Positions 1 through 11,500 of a stretch of DNA of 42,155 bases are shown here, one piece after another (the stretch's first letter is position 1; each line of letters begins with the position of its first letter). Source of the DNA: a virus; the IMG/VR virus record IMGVR_UViG_3300048589_000604, positions 1-42,155 of that record; one strand, written 5' to 3'. The notes under the pieces were generated by a model. It was not told the origin of the DNA. It did not search any database and worked only from the letters and a program-made list of their open reading frames with translations. A program made the translations under genes and the position numbers.

Positions 1-3000
1 CTGTATACACATTCCCATCATTCTTATATTGAATATAAGCAGTAGGGTTTTGTTTAGAGAAAGTTTGGTAGAATTGAATGAACAATCTCCAATTATTGTA
101 ATTGAAGTTAGTAGTATCTAACTCTAATGAATTTAAGTTACCTCCTAATTTAGAGAATAATCTTACATAATTACTATCTTCTTTGGCTAAGTCTGTAAGA
201 GATTTTGTAAACTTATCTACTCTTGTCTTATTGGATAATCTATCCATTAAGGTAGCGAAAGCTCTGCTGAAATTAAGTAACTTCAATCCACCAAAAGATG
301 ATGTTTTTTGATCTGGTAACTCTAATGAATTACTGTTTCTTTGATCTTTATAGTCCGTCTCTGTAAGTGTACCTACAGTTATTTTTATAGGATATGGGGA
401 GTTTTTCTTAAAATCAACAGTAAATGCTTCCGGTGCATATAATGTTCGGTCTACATTTTCATCATTTATTGTAAGAATATCTTCTTCATTAAAATTGATT
501 TTAAAAGAGGAATATAGAAAATCTTTAGTCCTTTTTACAAGATCATTGAATTGTGTATCAGAGAGTACTTCAGGATTATTATTATCAATAAATCCACTAT
601 CTGTATACACCTCTCTAATAGGTTCGAATACTTCAGGAGAAGTTAATTCTTCTATATTAAATAATGATTTATCAGTACCAAATATAATATCCATAGCTCT
701 TGCTGTGATATCTTCAACAAATTCGTTTATTTGTTGTTCGGTAAGTCCTTCTATTAATCTATATTCCGCTAAGTCATTTTTTACACCTTCTGGTATTTTA
801 AATTCCTTAAATCTACCTTTTTCAATCTGTTCAAATAAATTATCTTTTAAAGAAGGTTTATTCACAAATGATTTGAAGAAGTTTATTAGATTTTTAAAGA
901 AGTCTAATATCCTCTCTGTCAAAGACTTAGCTTTAATTTTACCTAATCTAAAATCAGCAAAATCATCAGCTATTCTTTCTTTAGCTTCAGTATCCGTAGC
1001 TTCTGAGTATCTTATTTCTTTACCTGTAGCTCTGTCTGTGAAAGTTCCAGCTCTTGATTTAAACTCTTCTAATATAGCAGATCTCTCAGCTTCTAGAAGA
1101 AATGCTTTCCAAATACCTTCAAATATTTCATGGTATTCTGTACCTTTTGTGGCAGATTTGAAGAATTTAGCAACTCCTCCTTCAAATACCCCCCACGCTT
1201 TTTTATTATCGTGAGTAGTAATTATATTAAATAATACTTCAAATGGTATTCCTGGAACATTTTCCTGATGCCATTTTTTGAATATTTCTAATTCTCTATC
1301 CGTAATTCTTCCAGTATCATTTACTCCTATTCTTCTATACTCTGTTCCAGGTAAAGGTTTAGTTTTATTAAAGTTTTTCTTTACTTCTTTAGGTTGTTCT
1401 ACTTTCGCAGGTTTTACTTCCTTAGGTTTGTTTTCTATTCCTTTCTTTAAATTAACGCCTATCTGTAAAGCTACATATTCAAGTACTAATTGTTTATCTT
1501 CTTTAGCAGCGTCAAATTTGTTAACGGATTTTAAGCCATTAACAATTACTTTAAGGGCTTCATCATCTACAGAAAGCTTGATGATAGTTTCGTTTTCTTC
1601 AACAGTTACCCTTACGTTATTTTCATTATCTACTGTAGCAGTAAATTCTACAGGGCCGTTTTTAAGATTGTAAGTATTCTTTGTTTTACCATCAATAACA
1701 TATTCTCCTATTTTAAGAGATGTAGAAGGTTCTTTTGTTTCTTCTTTAACTACAACTTTGGCAGGTTTAATAGCTACTTCAGGTAATTCTAACTCTTGTA
1801 GAACAGCATACTTTTGCTTATAATTAAAAGGTTTAGCATCTGTAATAGGTCTTACATTTGTAGTTAAAGGAATATCAGATACACTCCTTTTACTACCATC
1901 TGGATATTTAGATGATAGTAGATAAGTCTGATAATTATCCCACTGTCTTTCTTTAATTTCCTCACCTTCTAGATAGAGTTCTACAAAAGGTTCATTAAAT
2001 TGAACAGTAAGAGTATGGTTGTTTATACTGTTAAATGTTTTGGAAAGTTTGTCTACTATACTATCTTTAAATTGAGCGATATTAGTTATATCAAATTTTT
2101 GATCACCAAACCTAAGTTCCATAGTATTAGTGTCAATAAACATTTGATTAGCTCCAAAACCGCTTTCTTTAGCGGGTTTATAAAACAGTACATTTTGTAA
2201 AAAGTTAGTATATTTCTTATTTAAAGATACTTTGTTACCTTTTGATATCTGTTGATTAATTTGTTCTGATATCCTTAATAGAAGACTATAGATGGTTTCT
2301 TGTTGTTGTTTTGTGAAATTACTATTGTTTAGAAACTGTAAAGTATCTTGGTACTGTAATACAGGTCTACCATTAGGGAATTTCACAAGTTTCCCATTAT
2401 GAGAAATTGTTCCAGTTGTAGGGATGACTATAAGACCTTCTTCTTGAGATATTGTTTCTTCTGGTACTAACGATTCAGTAACTGAAAACTTACTATCTTT
2501 CTCAGTATCTGCAATACCTCTTGAGATTGTAAATTTGTATATACCTCCGTGAGTTTTAGCAGAAAATAGTTGTTTTCTTTTAGCTTCCCATTTTTTAGAT
2601 AATAAAGTAGCTTGTTCTTGTTCCCCATCTCTAAATCTTGCTGTTTTACCATCTCTCCAAAATAGATGAGTAGTTGGCATTGTAGAGAATACAACTTTGT
2701 TTAAGTCTGTTTGTTCTCCTAATTTACCTATTCTTTTACCATTTTCATCAATAAGGTATACGTTCTTTTTATCCTGCTCTACATATAAAGCAATTACTGT
2801 ACCTTGATTTAAATCAGTATATTTAGAAGAATCTTCTCCACTATTTTCGTTTGATAAGGTAACTATACCATCTAAACCTAATTCCTTTTCTTGATTTTGA
2901 GTTAATAATACAACTCTTAATTTGCTTCTATTTGGAAAGTTTTTAGCATTATTTAATAAGGTTATAGCCCTCAAATGATGAGGTTTTAGATTAGAAGATT

Positions 3001-5674
3001 CCCAATCCTCTGATATCCCTGTAGTAGATACGAAAAGCTCTTCTGAAGGTTTTCTTTTATCTTCAGTTTGAACGAGTTGTATATCTATATCAGGATCATT
3101 AGTAAATGTAGTCCCGGAAGTAGTTTGTATTTCTTCTTGTTCTTTATCTAAATCTGATTTATGTTTACTTAATTTTTCTTGAGACGTTAATACTTTTGAG
3201 TATAAATTTAATCTATCGGCAGATATATCATATATATCACCATTGATGTCCTGTATTCTTATAGAACCATCTGGATTAGTAGCTAATACTTTTACTTTTT
3301 TAAGACTTTTTAAATTCTCATTATATTCATTTACAGCATCTTCCGCTTCTTCTTTTGTAGCATATAATGAATTAGGTTGATTTGGAAATATTGATTCCCA
3401 TTGATCATCATCTCTTTTTCTTACCTTAGCCTCTTTTTCTTGAGTAAATTCATACTCTCTACCAATTTCTACAGGCTCACTTTCTTTTCCTTCTTCTAAA
3501 ATTACTTGAGGTTCTAGAAGCTTCTGAACCTCTTTGTAGTTCTGAGGAAACGCCTTTATATTATTATACGTATCTACAAAATCTTTTCTTCTTAATGAAA
3601 GTTCTAATACATCTTTTAACGTATCTTTTAATTCATCTTCTGATATAGTATTCATTTTTTCTATATCAGAAATAGCTTTCTCAACAAATCTCTTTGGAGG
3701 AGTTCCGTTTTTAATAACTCCATCTAAGATTGATTGTACATCTACCCCAACCAGTACTAAAGGTTCTGTTAATTGTAATATTCTTTGATCGTAATCTTTT
3801 ACTTTAGCAGCAGAATATACCATTTTATCTACTACATCCTGAGTAAATAATTTGTTACCTTCTTTATCAACAATATTAGAATATTTATCATCTATCCTAG
3901 TATATAAATTATTAGCATTAGATGCTATATCTTTAATATTGTTAATACGATCTATAAAATTATCTCTTGTTTCCCATTCGGCTATAATACCATCAACCTT
4001 CAATTGGTTAAACCCTTCTTCTGTAGAAGCCTGATCTAAGTATAATTGAAGTTCTTCGTTGATGGAATCTACTTTACCATATTTAACTCTTGGTAAAATA
4101 TAAGACATTAAATAATCTAATTCATAATCTTTTTCATTCAGAACATCGTTATTAACTATAGCTTGTTGTCTCAATTGCTGAGATCCCATAGCTCTAGCCA
4201 TGTAATCTACATTATCTTTTAATATTTTTTGAATATCTGATTTATCAGAATTTAGAACTGAAAGAGCAAGTTCTGTATTCTTTCTTCTTTCAGAGGATTC
4301 TGTTATATTACCTTTAGCAGTCATTAAGGCACCTGTAATACCTCCGATTAGGATAGATTCTAAACCTTCTTTATCAGTTAATGTTCTTGTAACACCTTCG
4401 TTAATAGTACCTTTGAAAGCACCTGATAAGTCAGTTAAAAAGTTACCTATTTCTTCTTTATTCTTATAAGCTCTACCGAAATAATCGGAAACTCCTTTTT
4501 CTATTGAGTACTGCGAACCTTCTTCGAAAGCTTCAGTTTTAGAAAATAATAATCCAACTCCTGAAGCAGCTCTATTTAGGAAAGATCTCGGTGCTACAAA
4601 TTTACCTGTAGCTTCGTCTTTTATAACGTTATTTATAAGAGCTTTGTCTAGTTTTCTCGATGATCCTAATATTTTAGGTAACATTATATAGTTGGTACCT
4701 GTCAATAATAAGGTGTTAAAACCCCATGTAAAGTTACCTACTTTTTCTGAATAGTCGTTTATTTCATCAAGATCTTCTCCTGTAGGAGCAAATCCATTTT
4801 TTAGTTTATATTCTGATATAAGCTCATCTCTGAAATGATTCATTGATTGCAAAGCCTCTATAGAAGCCTCACCAAAAGTACCCATAGCAGATGCTATAAT
4901 TCTATCAGAATTCTTTAAAAGAGCTGCTGTAGGGGCTTTTACAAGGGTTTGATTCAACGTATTTAATGTACTTTGTAAAGCACCCCATTGCTGTACCCTC
5001 GGTACAGTACTCATTATATTCTCAGTAGCATTTATAAGTTCTAATGACTTACCTGCTCTAATTAGCTTATTAGTAATACCTAAAGCTTTTAATGTAGCTC
5101 CCCATCCTACACCACCTGCAATAGCTCCTATAGAGTAGCCTATGTTTTTGGTAACTTTATCAGCCCAGAAGTTTGCGGTCATTAAGTTATCTGGAGACCA
5201 CCAATCAGCATCTTTTTCTTTATGTGTATAGTAATTGGGTAAACTATCTTCTAGTTGTTTATTTAAGTTATCTAAACTTCTTGTAATTTCATTATCGAAT
5301 AATGACGAAAATCTTTGGTCTACAAGAGATTTACCTAATCCATATATTAAACCTACAGTACCAGAAGTGAATGAGGTTAGGAAGGTACCTCCCATTTTAA
5401 GAACACCATTACCCCATCTATCCCAGTTTGATTGCTGTTGAGCAACCATTTCTTCAGTATCTGTTCCAGGTAAAGAACTATTGAATCTATCTCCTGTATG
5501 GAAAGAGCTTATAGGTATAGGTTGTCTACCTAAATATTGACCTGTTCCTAATGCATCAAAAATTTCTTTAGATGAAAGAGAAGGAGGAACATTTTCTAAT
5601 CCTCCACCGTCTTGAGAATTTACAAAAGGGAATCCTTCAATACTACCACCTAAATTAACTGGTTTTTCAGCCAT
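1..5674 (-). CDS. Giant virion cargo/ejection protein, N-terminal 1,891 residues (3' end outside window)
   Basis: An uninterrupted minus-strand frame runs from the ATG at 5674 to the left edge, so the protein exceeds 1,891 residues. It opens MAEKPVNLGGSIEGF, and its ATG directly follows the TAA of the 932-residue gene upstream. Residues about 85-200 contain glycine-rich hydrophobic stretches (e.g. IGYSIGAIAGGVGWGATLK) that resemble membrane-active glycine zippers. The middle is polar and charged, with coiled-coil character. Around residue 1515 there is a zincin-like helix, TEYHEIFEGIWKAF, followed about 55 residues later by ERIADDFADF; the second zinc histidine of HExxH is Glu, so this domain is probably inactive. 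Crassviruses place giant cargo proteins here, some of which carry the virion RNA polymerase. No DxDGD polymerase motif lies in the visible part, so the cargo role is inferred from size and position. Confidence 0.8.
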   Translation of the reverse strand, partial: MAEKPVNLGGSIEGFPFVNSQDGGGLENVPPSLSSKEIFDALGTGQYLGRQPIPISSFHTGDRFNSSLPGTDTEEMVAQQQSNWDRWGNGVLKMGGTFLTSFTSGTVGLIYGLGKSLVDQRFSSLFDNEITRSLDNLNKQLEDSLPNYYTHKEKDADWWSPDNLMTANFWADKVTKNIGYSIGAIAGGVGWGATLKALGITNKLIRAGKSLELINATENIMSTVPRVQQWGALQSTLNTLNQTLVKAPTAALLKNSDRIIASAMGTFGEASIEALQSMNHFRDELISEYKLKNGFAPTGEDLDEINDYSEKVGNFTWGFNTLLLTGTNYIMLPKILGSSRKLDKALINNVIKDEATGKFVAPRSFLNRAASGVGLLFSKTEAFEEGSQYSIEKGVSDYFGRAYKNKEEIGNFLTDLSGAFKGTINEGVTRTLTDKEGLESILIGGITGALMTAKGNITESSERRKNTELALSVLNSDKSDIQKILKDNVDYMARAMGSQQLRQQAIVNNDVLNEKDYELDYLMSYILPRVKYGKVDSINEELQLYLDQASTEEGFNQLKVDGIIAEWETRDNFIDRINNIKDIASNANNLYTRIDDKYSNIVDKEGNKLFTQDVVDKMVYSAAKVKDYDQRILQLTEPLVLVGVDVQSILDGVIKNGTPPKRFVEKAISDIEKMNTISEDELKDTLKDVLELSLRRKDFVDTYNNIKAFPQNYKEVQKLLEPQVILEEGKESEPVEIGREYEFTQEKEAKVRKRDDDQWESIFPNQPNSLYATKEEAEDAVNEYNENLKSLKKVKVLATNPDGSIRIQDINGDIYDISADRLNLYSKVLTSQEKLSKHKSDLDKEQEEIQTTSGTTFTNDPDIDIQLVQTEDKRKPSEELFVSTTGISEDWESSNLKPHHLRAITLLNNAKNFPNRSKLRVVLLTQNQEKELGLDGIVTLSNENSGEDSSKYTDLNQGTVIALYVEQDKKNVYLIDENGKRIGKLGEQTDLNKVVFSTMPTTHLFWRDGKTARFRDGEQEQATLLSKKWEAKRKQLFSAKTHGGIYKFTISRGIADTEKDSKFSVTESLVPEETISQEEGLIVIPTTGTISHNGKLVKFPNGRPVLQYQDTLQFLNNSNFTKQQQETIYSLLLRISEQINQQISKGNKVSLNKKYTNFLQNVLFYKPAKESGFGANQMFIDTNTMELRFGDQKFDITNIAQFKDSIVDKLSKTFNSINNHTLTVQFNEPFVELYLEGEEIKERQWDNYQTYLLSSKYPDGSKRSVSDIPLTTNVRPITDAKPFNYKQKYAVLQELELPEVAIKPAKVVVKEETKEPSTSLKIGEYVIDGKTKNTYNLKNGPVEFTATVDNENNVRVTVEENETIIKLSVDDEALKVIVNGLKSVNKFDAAKEDKQLVLEYVALQIGVNLKKGIENKPKEVKPAKVEQPKEVKKNFNKTKPLPGTEYRRIGVNDTGRITDRELEIFKKWHQENVPGIPFEVLFNIITTHDNKKAWGVFEGGVAKFFKSATKGTEYHEIFEGIWKAFLLEAERSAILEEFKSRAGTFTDRATGKEIRYSEATDTEAKERIADDFADFRLGKIKAKSLTERILDFFKNLINFFKSFVNKPSLKDNLFEQIEKGRFKEFKIPEGVKNDLAEYRLIEGLTEQQINEFVEDITARAMDIIFGTDKSLFNIEELTSPEVFEPIREVYTDSGFIDNNNPEVLSDTQFNDLVKRTKDFLYSSFKINFNEEDILTINDENVDRTLYAPEAFTVDFKKNSPYPIKITVGTLTETDYKDQRNSNSLELPDQKTSSFGGLKLLNFSRAFATLMDRLSNKTRVDKFTKSLTDLAKEDSNYVRLFSKLGGNLNSLELDTTNFNYNNWRLFIQFYQTFSKQNPTAYIQYKNDGNVYT

Positions 5675-8473
5675 TTATTTTTCTTTTAAAATAGAATTAA
5701 CTAATAATGAATTTGTAGCTTTAAGCTTATCCATAACTTCTGAAAGACTACCATAGTCTCCTAAATCCTTTACTTTTTCAACTTGACCGTCATAAACATA
5801 TATATAAGGAATATATCTGTCTTCAATTTTAGCAATGTTTGCTTTTACTTGTATGTTACTAACACCTTGCAAGTTTGGAAAATCTCTATTGGAAAACGCA
5901 TAGTCAGTATATCCATTATTATAAGTACTTACATCATGAGGATCTCCTATTGATGTACGAGTATTAGGATTAAATCTGATTCTGTTTTCTATTAAAGTTA
6001 CTTCTCTTGGAGCATATAGAGATGATGGGTCTTTCTTAGATAAATTAGCAGCTTCTTCTGATGTAAGAGTTAGAGCACCTTTTATTTTACCATCATTATC
6101 ATAAATAACAACTCTTGGAACTACTGATCCAGAAATATCATCTTTAGAAGTTTTCATCTCTATAGCAAGAGGTTCATTCTTCTTAAGTAAAGCAAGCATA
6201 TCATCCGCCCTATTTTTAAATTGAGGATCTAAATTTTGATTGTTAGTTTGATAATTGCTTATCAATCTCATCAATTCTTGTTTAGTATTTCTATCAGCTT
6301 CAGCATTTCCTGTCAATAATCCCATTTTGAGATTAGGGGAGACAGTAAATCCTACATCTTTAAGTATATCAATTTTAGCTTTAGTTGCTTGTTTTATTTC
6401 TTCATTGTCTATTGCTTTATATACTTTTCTGAATTTATTATTAAAATCTTTTAATTCTGACATAGGAGCGACTCCCATTTGAGTTAGTAAAGTAATAGCT
6501 CCAGTTATAGGACCGACTCCTGTTACTGAAACTTTACCTGATTCTGCTACTGGTAAAAATTGTTCCCTATAAGCAGTTACATAATCTAACAGAAAATCTT
6601 TACCTCTTTCTCTTAGTCTATTTTCAGCAGCTTTTGACTGTTCTCTAAGCTCTGAAGGATTTAAGAATCCTAATGCTGATTCTCTACCCTTTAAGTAAAT
6701 AGCAGCATCATACATATCTTGAGAGGATATATCTACTGGAGTATCTCCTACTTTAATTTTAGTTGATCCTGTTAGGGACTTGAATGTGTCAGAGTCTAAT
6801 ACAGCTTTTAATTCAGGAGATACTCTAGAATCGTAATCTTCCTTCATTATCATTACGTTATCGTATTCTTGTTTGGCTCTGGTATATTTATCTTTTAATA
6901 ATCTCTGTTGTGTTGTCAGTTTAGAGGGTTCGATTTCTTCTAATTTAGATACAGACATTTCCAATAAGTTACTTTTCATCTCTGGTAATCTCTTATCTAT
7001 TTGTTCGTCCGTAGGCTCTACACCAAAAGAAGTAAAATCTTTTCTAGCCTCCTCCCGTAGAATAACATCTATTGCTTGATCTTTTGTGTTTCCAGCTTTT
7101 ATTAGTTTATTATATAAATCTTGATTTTCAGGACTGTTCAGCATCATAGAGTATACTAAATCATCTGATGTTGTTTTATATCTTTCGGAAGCAACCTCTA
7201 TAGTTTTGTCAAACTGTTGTACATAATTCACAGGATCTGTAGATTGAAAATCTTGCTCTGCTATAAAAGGAGATCCATATTTATCAATTAGTTCTTGTTC
7301 TTTTAATTTAAGATTGGCTAATTTTATATTTCTGTCAAAAGCTTCATTATCCCTTTTGAACTGCATTTCTGCTTCCCATTGAGTTACTCTATTCGCTTCT
7401 TGGTTCATTCTGAACATAGCATCCCATCCAGGATTAGAGTGAATAGATTCTTTAGTTTTAGACCATCCAAACATCGTAGAATAATTACTCCTTACTTGAT
7501 CTTTATAAAGAGTAGCTCTTATGGCATCAGGATTTTGTAAAGCTAAATCAGCATATTGATTATATTGAGTTTTTATATTTTCAATTTGTAATTTTACATT
7601 GTCTATTTCTGATTGTACATCTTTCCCTGTATTTTTATCTAATTGCAAAAGATTTAACCTTTCATTTAACATTCCAGTTAATTTCTGTTTTTGATTTAAA
7701 ATTCTGCTAGATAGCCCTTCAGCACTTATACTTCTGAAGTTGTATTCTCCAGATATAGATAATTGTCTATCTACTCTAGGGTCCGAAAATATTTGATCTA
7801 TTGCTTGTTTTACTTTCTCTGGGAATACTCCTTCCTTATCTAATCGTACCATCATTGGTGACAGAATAGGTTGACCCTTAGAGTCAATTTTAGGTTTACC
7901 AGAAGCATCTGTTACATATATCTGATCGAAAGAATACCCGTCAGGTTTTACAGCATCGAATTGTTCTTTTGCAAATTTAAATACATCAAAATGAGGTACA
8001 TATTGACCATTGAAAGATTCTCCCACATTAGGAGAATTTAACCATGATTGAGCTTGTTTCTGAAAATAATACTCATTAGCTGGATCAGATTTACCTTCGT
8101 CTACATCTTTTTGTAATTTTTCAAGTTGTTTTCTATAATGTTGTGTACTACCCACAGCATTTTGTATGGTTTTATCTTTAGCAATTTGATTAACCATACC
8201 TCCTACTGAGTTAACTAATTGAAAATTAGAAAAATCTCCAGCAGCAACAGTTCTTAATTTTGAACCCAAAGAGTTTAGTTTAGATTGCAGATATTGTTTA
8301 TCTACATCTCTCACAACATCCATTCCCGCGATATTGTCAATTTGAGACTGTATCTTTTGTACACCCTCATTATACATCGCTTGTTTCTGCATCCCAACTT
8401 GCACCATTGCTTCAACAGGTTGTTGAGATACATATTCGCGAAATCGCGGGGTTTCGTCTAAAAATGAGGCCAT
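5675..8473 (-). CDS. Large cargo/ejection-type virion protein (932 aa)
   Basis: Opens MASFLDETPRFREYVSQQPV. The first 120 residues and residues about 270-400 are heptad-like and rich in Gln, Lys and Asp, so long helices or coiled coils are likely. No catalytic motif is evident. The C-terminal 150 residues look like a compact beta-rich domain ending VNSILKEK. It sits between the zincin/glycine-zipper protein upstream and the giant cargo gene downstream, abutting the latter without a gap. Crassviruses have cargo proteins inside the virion encoded at this position. A Bacteroidota-type promoter lies just upstream (8490-8521), so it may also be transcribed independently of the tail genes. The exact role is not recognised; the cargo assignment rests on synteny and size. 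Confidence 0.8.
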   Translation of the reverse strand: MASFLDETPRFREYVSQQPVEAMVQVGMQKQAMYNEGVQKIQSQIDNIAGMDVVRDVDKQYLQSKLNSLGSKLRTVAAGDFSNFQLVNSVGGMVNQIAKDKTIQNAVGSTQHYRKQLEKLQKDVDEGKSDPANEYYFQKQAQSWLNSPNVGESFNGQYVPHFDVFKFAKEQFDAVKPDGYSFDQIYVTDASGKPKIDSKGQPILSPMMVRLDKEGVFPEKVKQAIDQIFSDPRVDRQLSISGEYNFRSISAEGLSSRILNQKQKLTGMLNERLNLLQLDKNTGKDVQSEIDNVKLQIENIKTQYNQYADLALQNPDAIRATLYKDQVRSNYSTMFGWSKTKESIHSNPGWDAMFRMNQEANRVTQWEAEMQFKRDNEAFDRNIKLANLKLKEQELIDKYGSPFIAEQDFQSTDPVNYVQQFDKTIEVASERYKTTSDDLVYSMMLNSPENQDLYNKLIKAGNTKDQAIDVILREEARKDFTSFGVEPTDEQIDKRLPEMKSNLLEMSVSKLEEIEPSKLTTQQRLLKDKYTRAKQEYDNVMIMKEDYDSRVSPELKAVLDSDTFKSLTGSTKIKVGDTPVDISSQDMYDAAIYLKGRESALGFLNPSELREQSKAAENRLRERGKDFLLDYVTAYREQFLPVAESGKVSVTGVGPITGAITLLTQMGVAPMSELKDFNNKFRKVYKAIDNEEIKQATKAKIDILKDVGFTVSPNLKMGLLTGNAEADRNTKQELMRLISNYQTNNQNLDPQFKNRADDMLALLKKNEPLAIEMKTSKDDISGSVVPRVVIYDNDGKIKGALTLTSEEAANLSKKDPSSLYAPREVTLIENRIRFNPNTRTSIGDPHDVSTYNNGYTDYAFSNRDFPNLQGVSNIQVKANIAKIEDRYIPYIYVYDGQVEKVKDLGDYGSLSEVMDKLKATNSLLVNSILKEK

Positions 8474-8489
8474 ATTATTGATTAATTTT

Positions 8490-8521
8490 CAAAATTAACT
8501 AAGATTATTAACAATTACAAA
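8490..8521 (-). promoter_or_regulatory. Bacteroidota-type promoter upstream of the 932-aa cargo gene
   Basis: On the minus strand TTTG (8518-8521) is followed after exactly 20 bases by TAATTTTG (8490-8497), matching the -33 TTTG / -7 TAnnTTTG pattern. The start codon is 16 bases further on. It lies in a 79-base intergenic gap that is otherwise very AT-rich and also holds the palindrome TTAATTTTGAAAATTAA, which overlaps the -7 element. Confidence 0.6.
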
Positions 8522-8552
8522 TCTTTTAATAAATTATTTATAACTAATAAAA

Positions 8553-11500
8553 TTAGTATCCTTTCATTGCTTTTACTATACCACCATTACCTTTTTTCTT
8601 AGGTTTCTTTATTTCAGTTCTCCTACTAGTAGAACCTACTGGCATACCATACCTATCTCTGCGAACACTAGTAGAATCTACTTCAGTTACTTCTTTTCCC
8701 TGAGAATCTACTACAGGAAGATTAGCTCCTTGAGTATTGAACTGCATAGGAGCATTTAAGTTCCAAGCATGACCTCTTGGTCCAAAACGATAGTTGTATA
8801 GATTTTCGTATATTCCTAATGTACGATTTTCCAGCTTATTTTTAGCTATTTTATCGGCTATTGAATTAAGTGCTTCTTGAGCTACAGCTTTAGTTTTAGC
8901 TTTAGCTCCTGCTTGTCTAACATACTGTTGATCAAGTATTTGCAAGTTTTTAAGAGTAGCGTCATTAAGAACTTCCCTATTTTTATTATAGGTATTTATT
9001 CGTTGAGTCTGATTTAATCTGAATTGTTCTCCCAAAACACCTGTATTTGCTTGATACTTCTGTCCAGCTAAGACAGCTTGAGCAGCAGGATTATTAGCTG
9101 TCAAACGTTTAATTGCGTTAAAATCAGCTTGGTTAGCGTTTAATTGATCTTGTAGTGATATATCACTAACTTGTTCTAATAACGGTTGATATTGTTGTGC
9201 TTGTACGGGTTCTAACTGATTAGTAGACAATGCAAACATTTCTCCAGATAGTTGATTAGGGTCAAGGGGTGTTTGGTTAGACGGTCTCAAATATGGCATA
9301 ACACTACTCAATAATCCTAACATATCAAGATTGTTATTATTTTCACCCATCTCATTTTCAAAGTTATTCCTTGTCATTTGAGGAATTTTAGGTAGCTTAC
9401 CGGAAGGTTTGATATTTGTTAAAGGAGAAGTATCTACAGGTTTTAAATTCATAGGATCATCATAAACAGATAAATAATCTTCTTTTGAAGAACCTGGGGT
9501 ATTTGTAGCTAAATTTAATCTTATAGGCTTTCCTTTATAATTTGCTGTTCCCCCTGGATTCTTTTTATATTCTTTAGCGAACCATTTATTAAACTCAGGA
9601 GATCCGGTTTGAGAAGAGGTTGTACCTGGGGTATTTGTAATTTTTCTAAGAGTTACAGCATCCATTTTTTCCCAACCTTCATTTTCGAACAGGAACCTAT
9701 CCACATCTTTTCTATTGAGCTTACCTTCTTTAAACGCACTTTCCCATCCATTTTGTGCTATTTTCTTACCATTTTTAGCTTTTTTAATTTTACCTTTTGC
9801 TAGCTTATCACTATCAATATTTAATTCTTCTGCTGTTTCGAGAATAGCATTTTGTATATCAGAAGCTATTCTTTTTTTATCTGCAATTTCTTTAAGTTTC
9901 ATATTAGTACCTTCTACCATTGCTTTACCTGAAGCAAAAGTCAATTTTTCATAAGGATCACTCATATCAGAATTTTCTATAAGTTCTAATCCTTTATTTA
10001 AAATTTTATTCTGTTTATCTTCAGTTTTACTTAATTCTGTAATGTATGTTTTAAATTTTTTACCTTTTGCTTTAGGATCATTTAATTCAGATACTCCATA
10101 AGAAGGTATTTTCATATTACCAAATACTGTAAGACCATCATCAATTTTAGTAGCAGGTTCTCCACCTTCTACTTCTACTTGTGAATTACCAAATCGAATA
10201 GGAGTACCTCCATTTTCGTGAGATGGTCCAGTAAACATAACAGTTTCTCCTAAGTAGGGATTCTGGGATAATTGCTCTACATTATTGTCATATACTTCCA
10301 ACTCCCCACCCATTTGCATATAAGAAGGTACTTTACCTCCATCTTCCATAAACGCTGTATATTGATTGTGGATACCTTTAGTACCTTGATTGAAGGTTGC
10401 TATCCCTAAGTTCTTTTGACCTCTTTTTTGATATTTTTCTATTTGTTTTCTTTGACCACCATCTATAAGACCTCCTACTGCCCCACCTAGAAAACCTCCT
10501 AATACAGTACCTACACCTGGAATAGCAGATCCTGCAAGACTACCTAATGTAGATCCTATTTTACCAGCACCACCAGGCTGACCTTTACCTCCACCTATTA
10601 AACTACCTAGCATATTACCAACATTTCCTGAATTTCCAAATCCAGAAGCTTGATCTATAAAATTGGTAAATTGTGGTAAAATTTGACCATTTTGTAATTT
10701 CTTACCGTTTTTAGCTAAATAATTTGTACCAGAACCGTATGATGAAGCTAAGGTATTAGGATCAATTATATTGTCCTCAGGTCTAACATATTTCCTCTTT
10801 ACTTTATCTGGAGCTAATCCAGCAGCATCTTTTACAACACTACTTAATTTAGAAAATTGTTTAGCTTGTTTTTTTTGGTCTCTGGCTTGTCCTAACATTT
10901 GAACACCTTGAATAAGGTCTCCAGCTACTTGTCCTATTTGATTTAAATTATTGTTTTGATCATTGTTTAAATCCAGCAATCCTTCACTACCCCAATCTAA
11001 TTGAATAGGTTGTTGATTAAACATACCTAACATTTGAGTGCCATTTTGAGCTAATGGGTATTCTGTTACTCTATTACCTTTAAATTTATAATTTTTATCA
11101 GGTAACATTATCTTAGAATCTCCAGAGTCACTCACTCCTAATACAGGATAATTGACCCCTTTCATTGTAATAAAGTTAGAGTCTATCTCAGTTATTTCTC
11201 CAGGATGATTCCATTGACCTTTATTATCTTTAATCTTACCTCCATGTTTTAACCCGTAGGCTCTACCTAATACATTACCATAAGGTACTTTTTTAGGTTT
11301 AGAGTATTCATTCCATGACTTAAACCCACCAGAAGGATCTCTCAATGCTATAATGGCATCTGCGTTAGCTTGAGAATGTTCAAGTTCTTTCTTATATAAC
11401 TCAACATCTTCAGGTTTCATTCTACCTAAAGCTTGATTCCTATGCCAACTATAATACTCATTAGCATCTTTGAACTTAGGTTCTTGAATGGGTTTTAAGT

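Noticed and set aside
495-1214. Plus-strand ORF of 239 codons (and others at 1278, 2000, 3852, 5235) under the giant cargo gene
   Set aside because: They lie opposite an uninterrupted 1,891-codon minus-strand frame; composition is Ser/Leu/Ile rich, typical of antisense frames of AT-rich genes.
2467-2694. Minus-strand ORF of 75 codons inside the giant cargo gene
   Set aside because: It is in a different frame within the continuous coding frame and has no start context or family resemblance.
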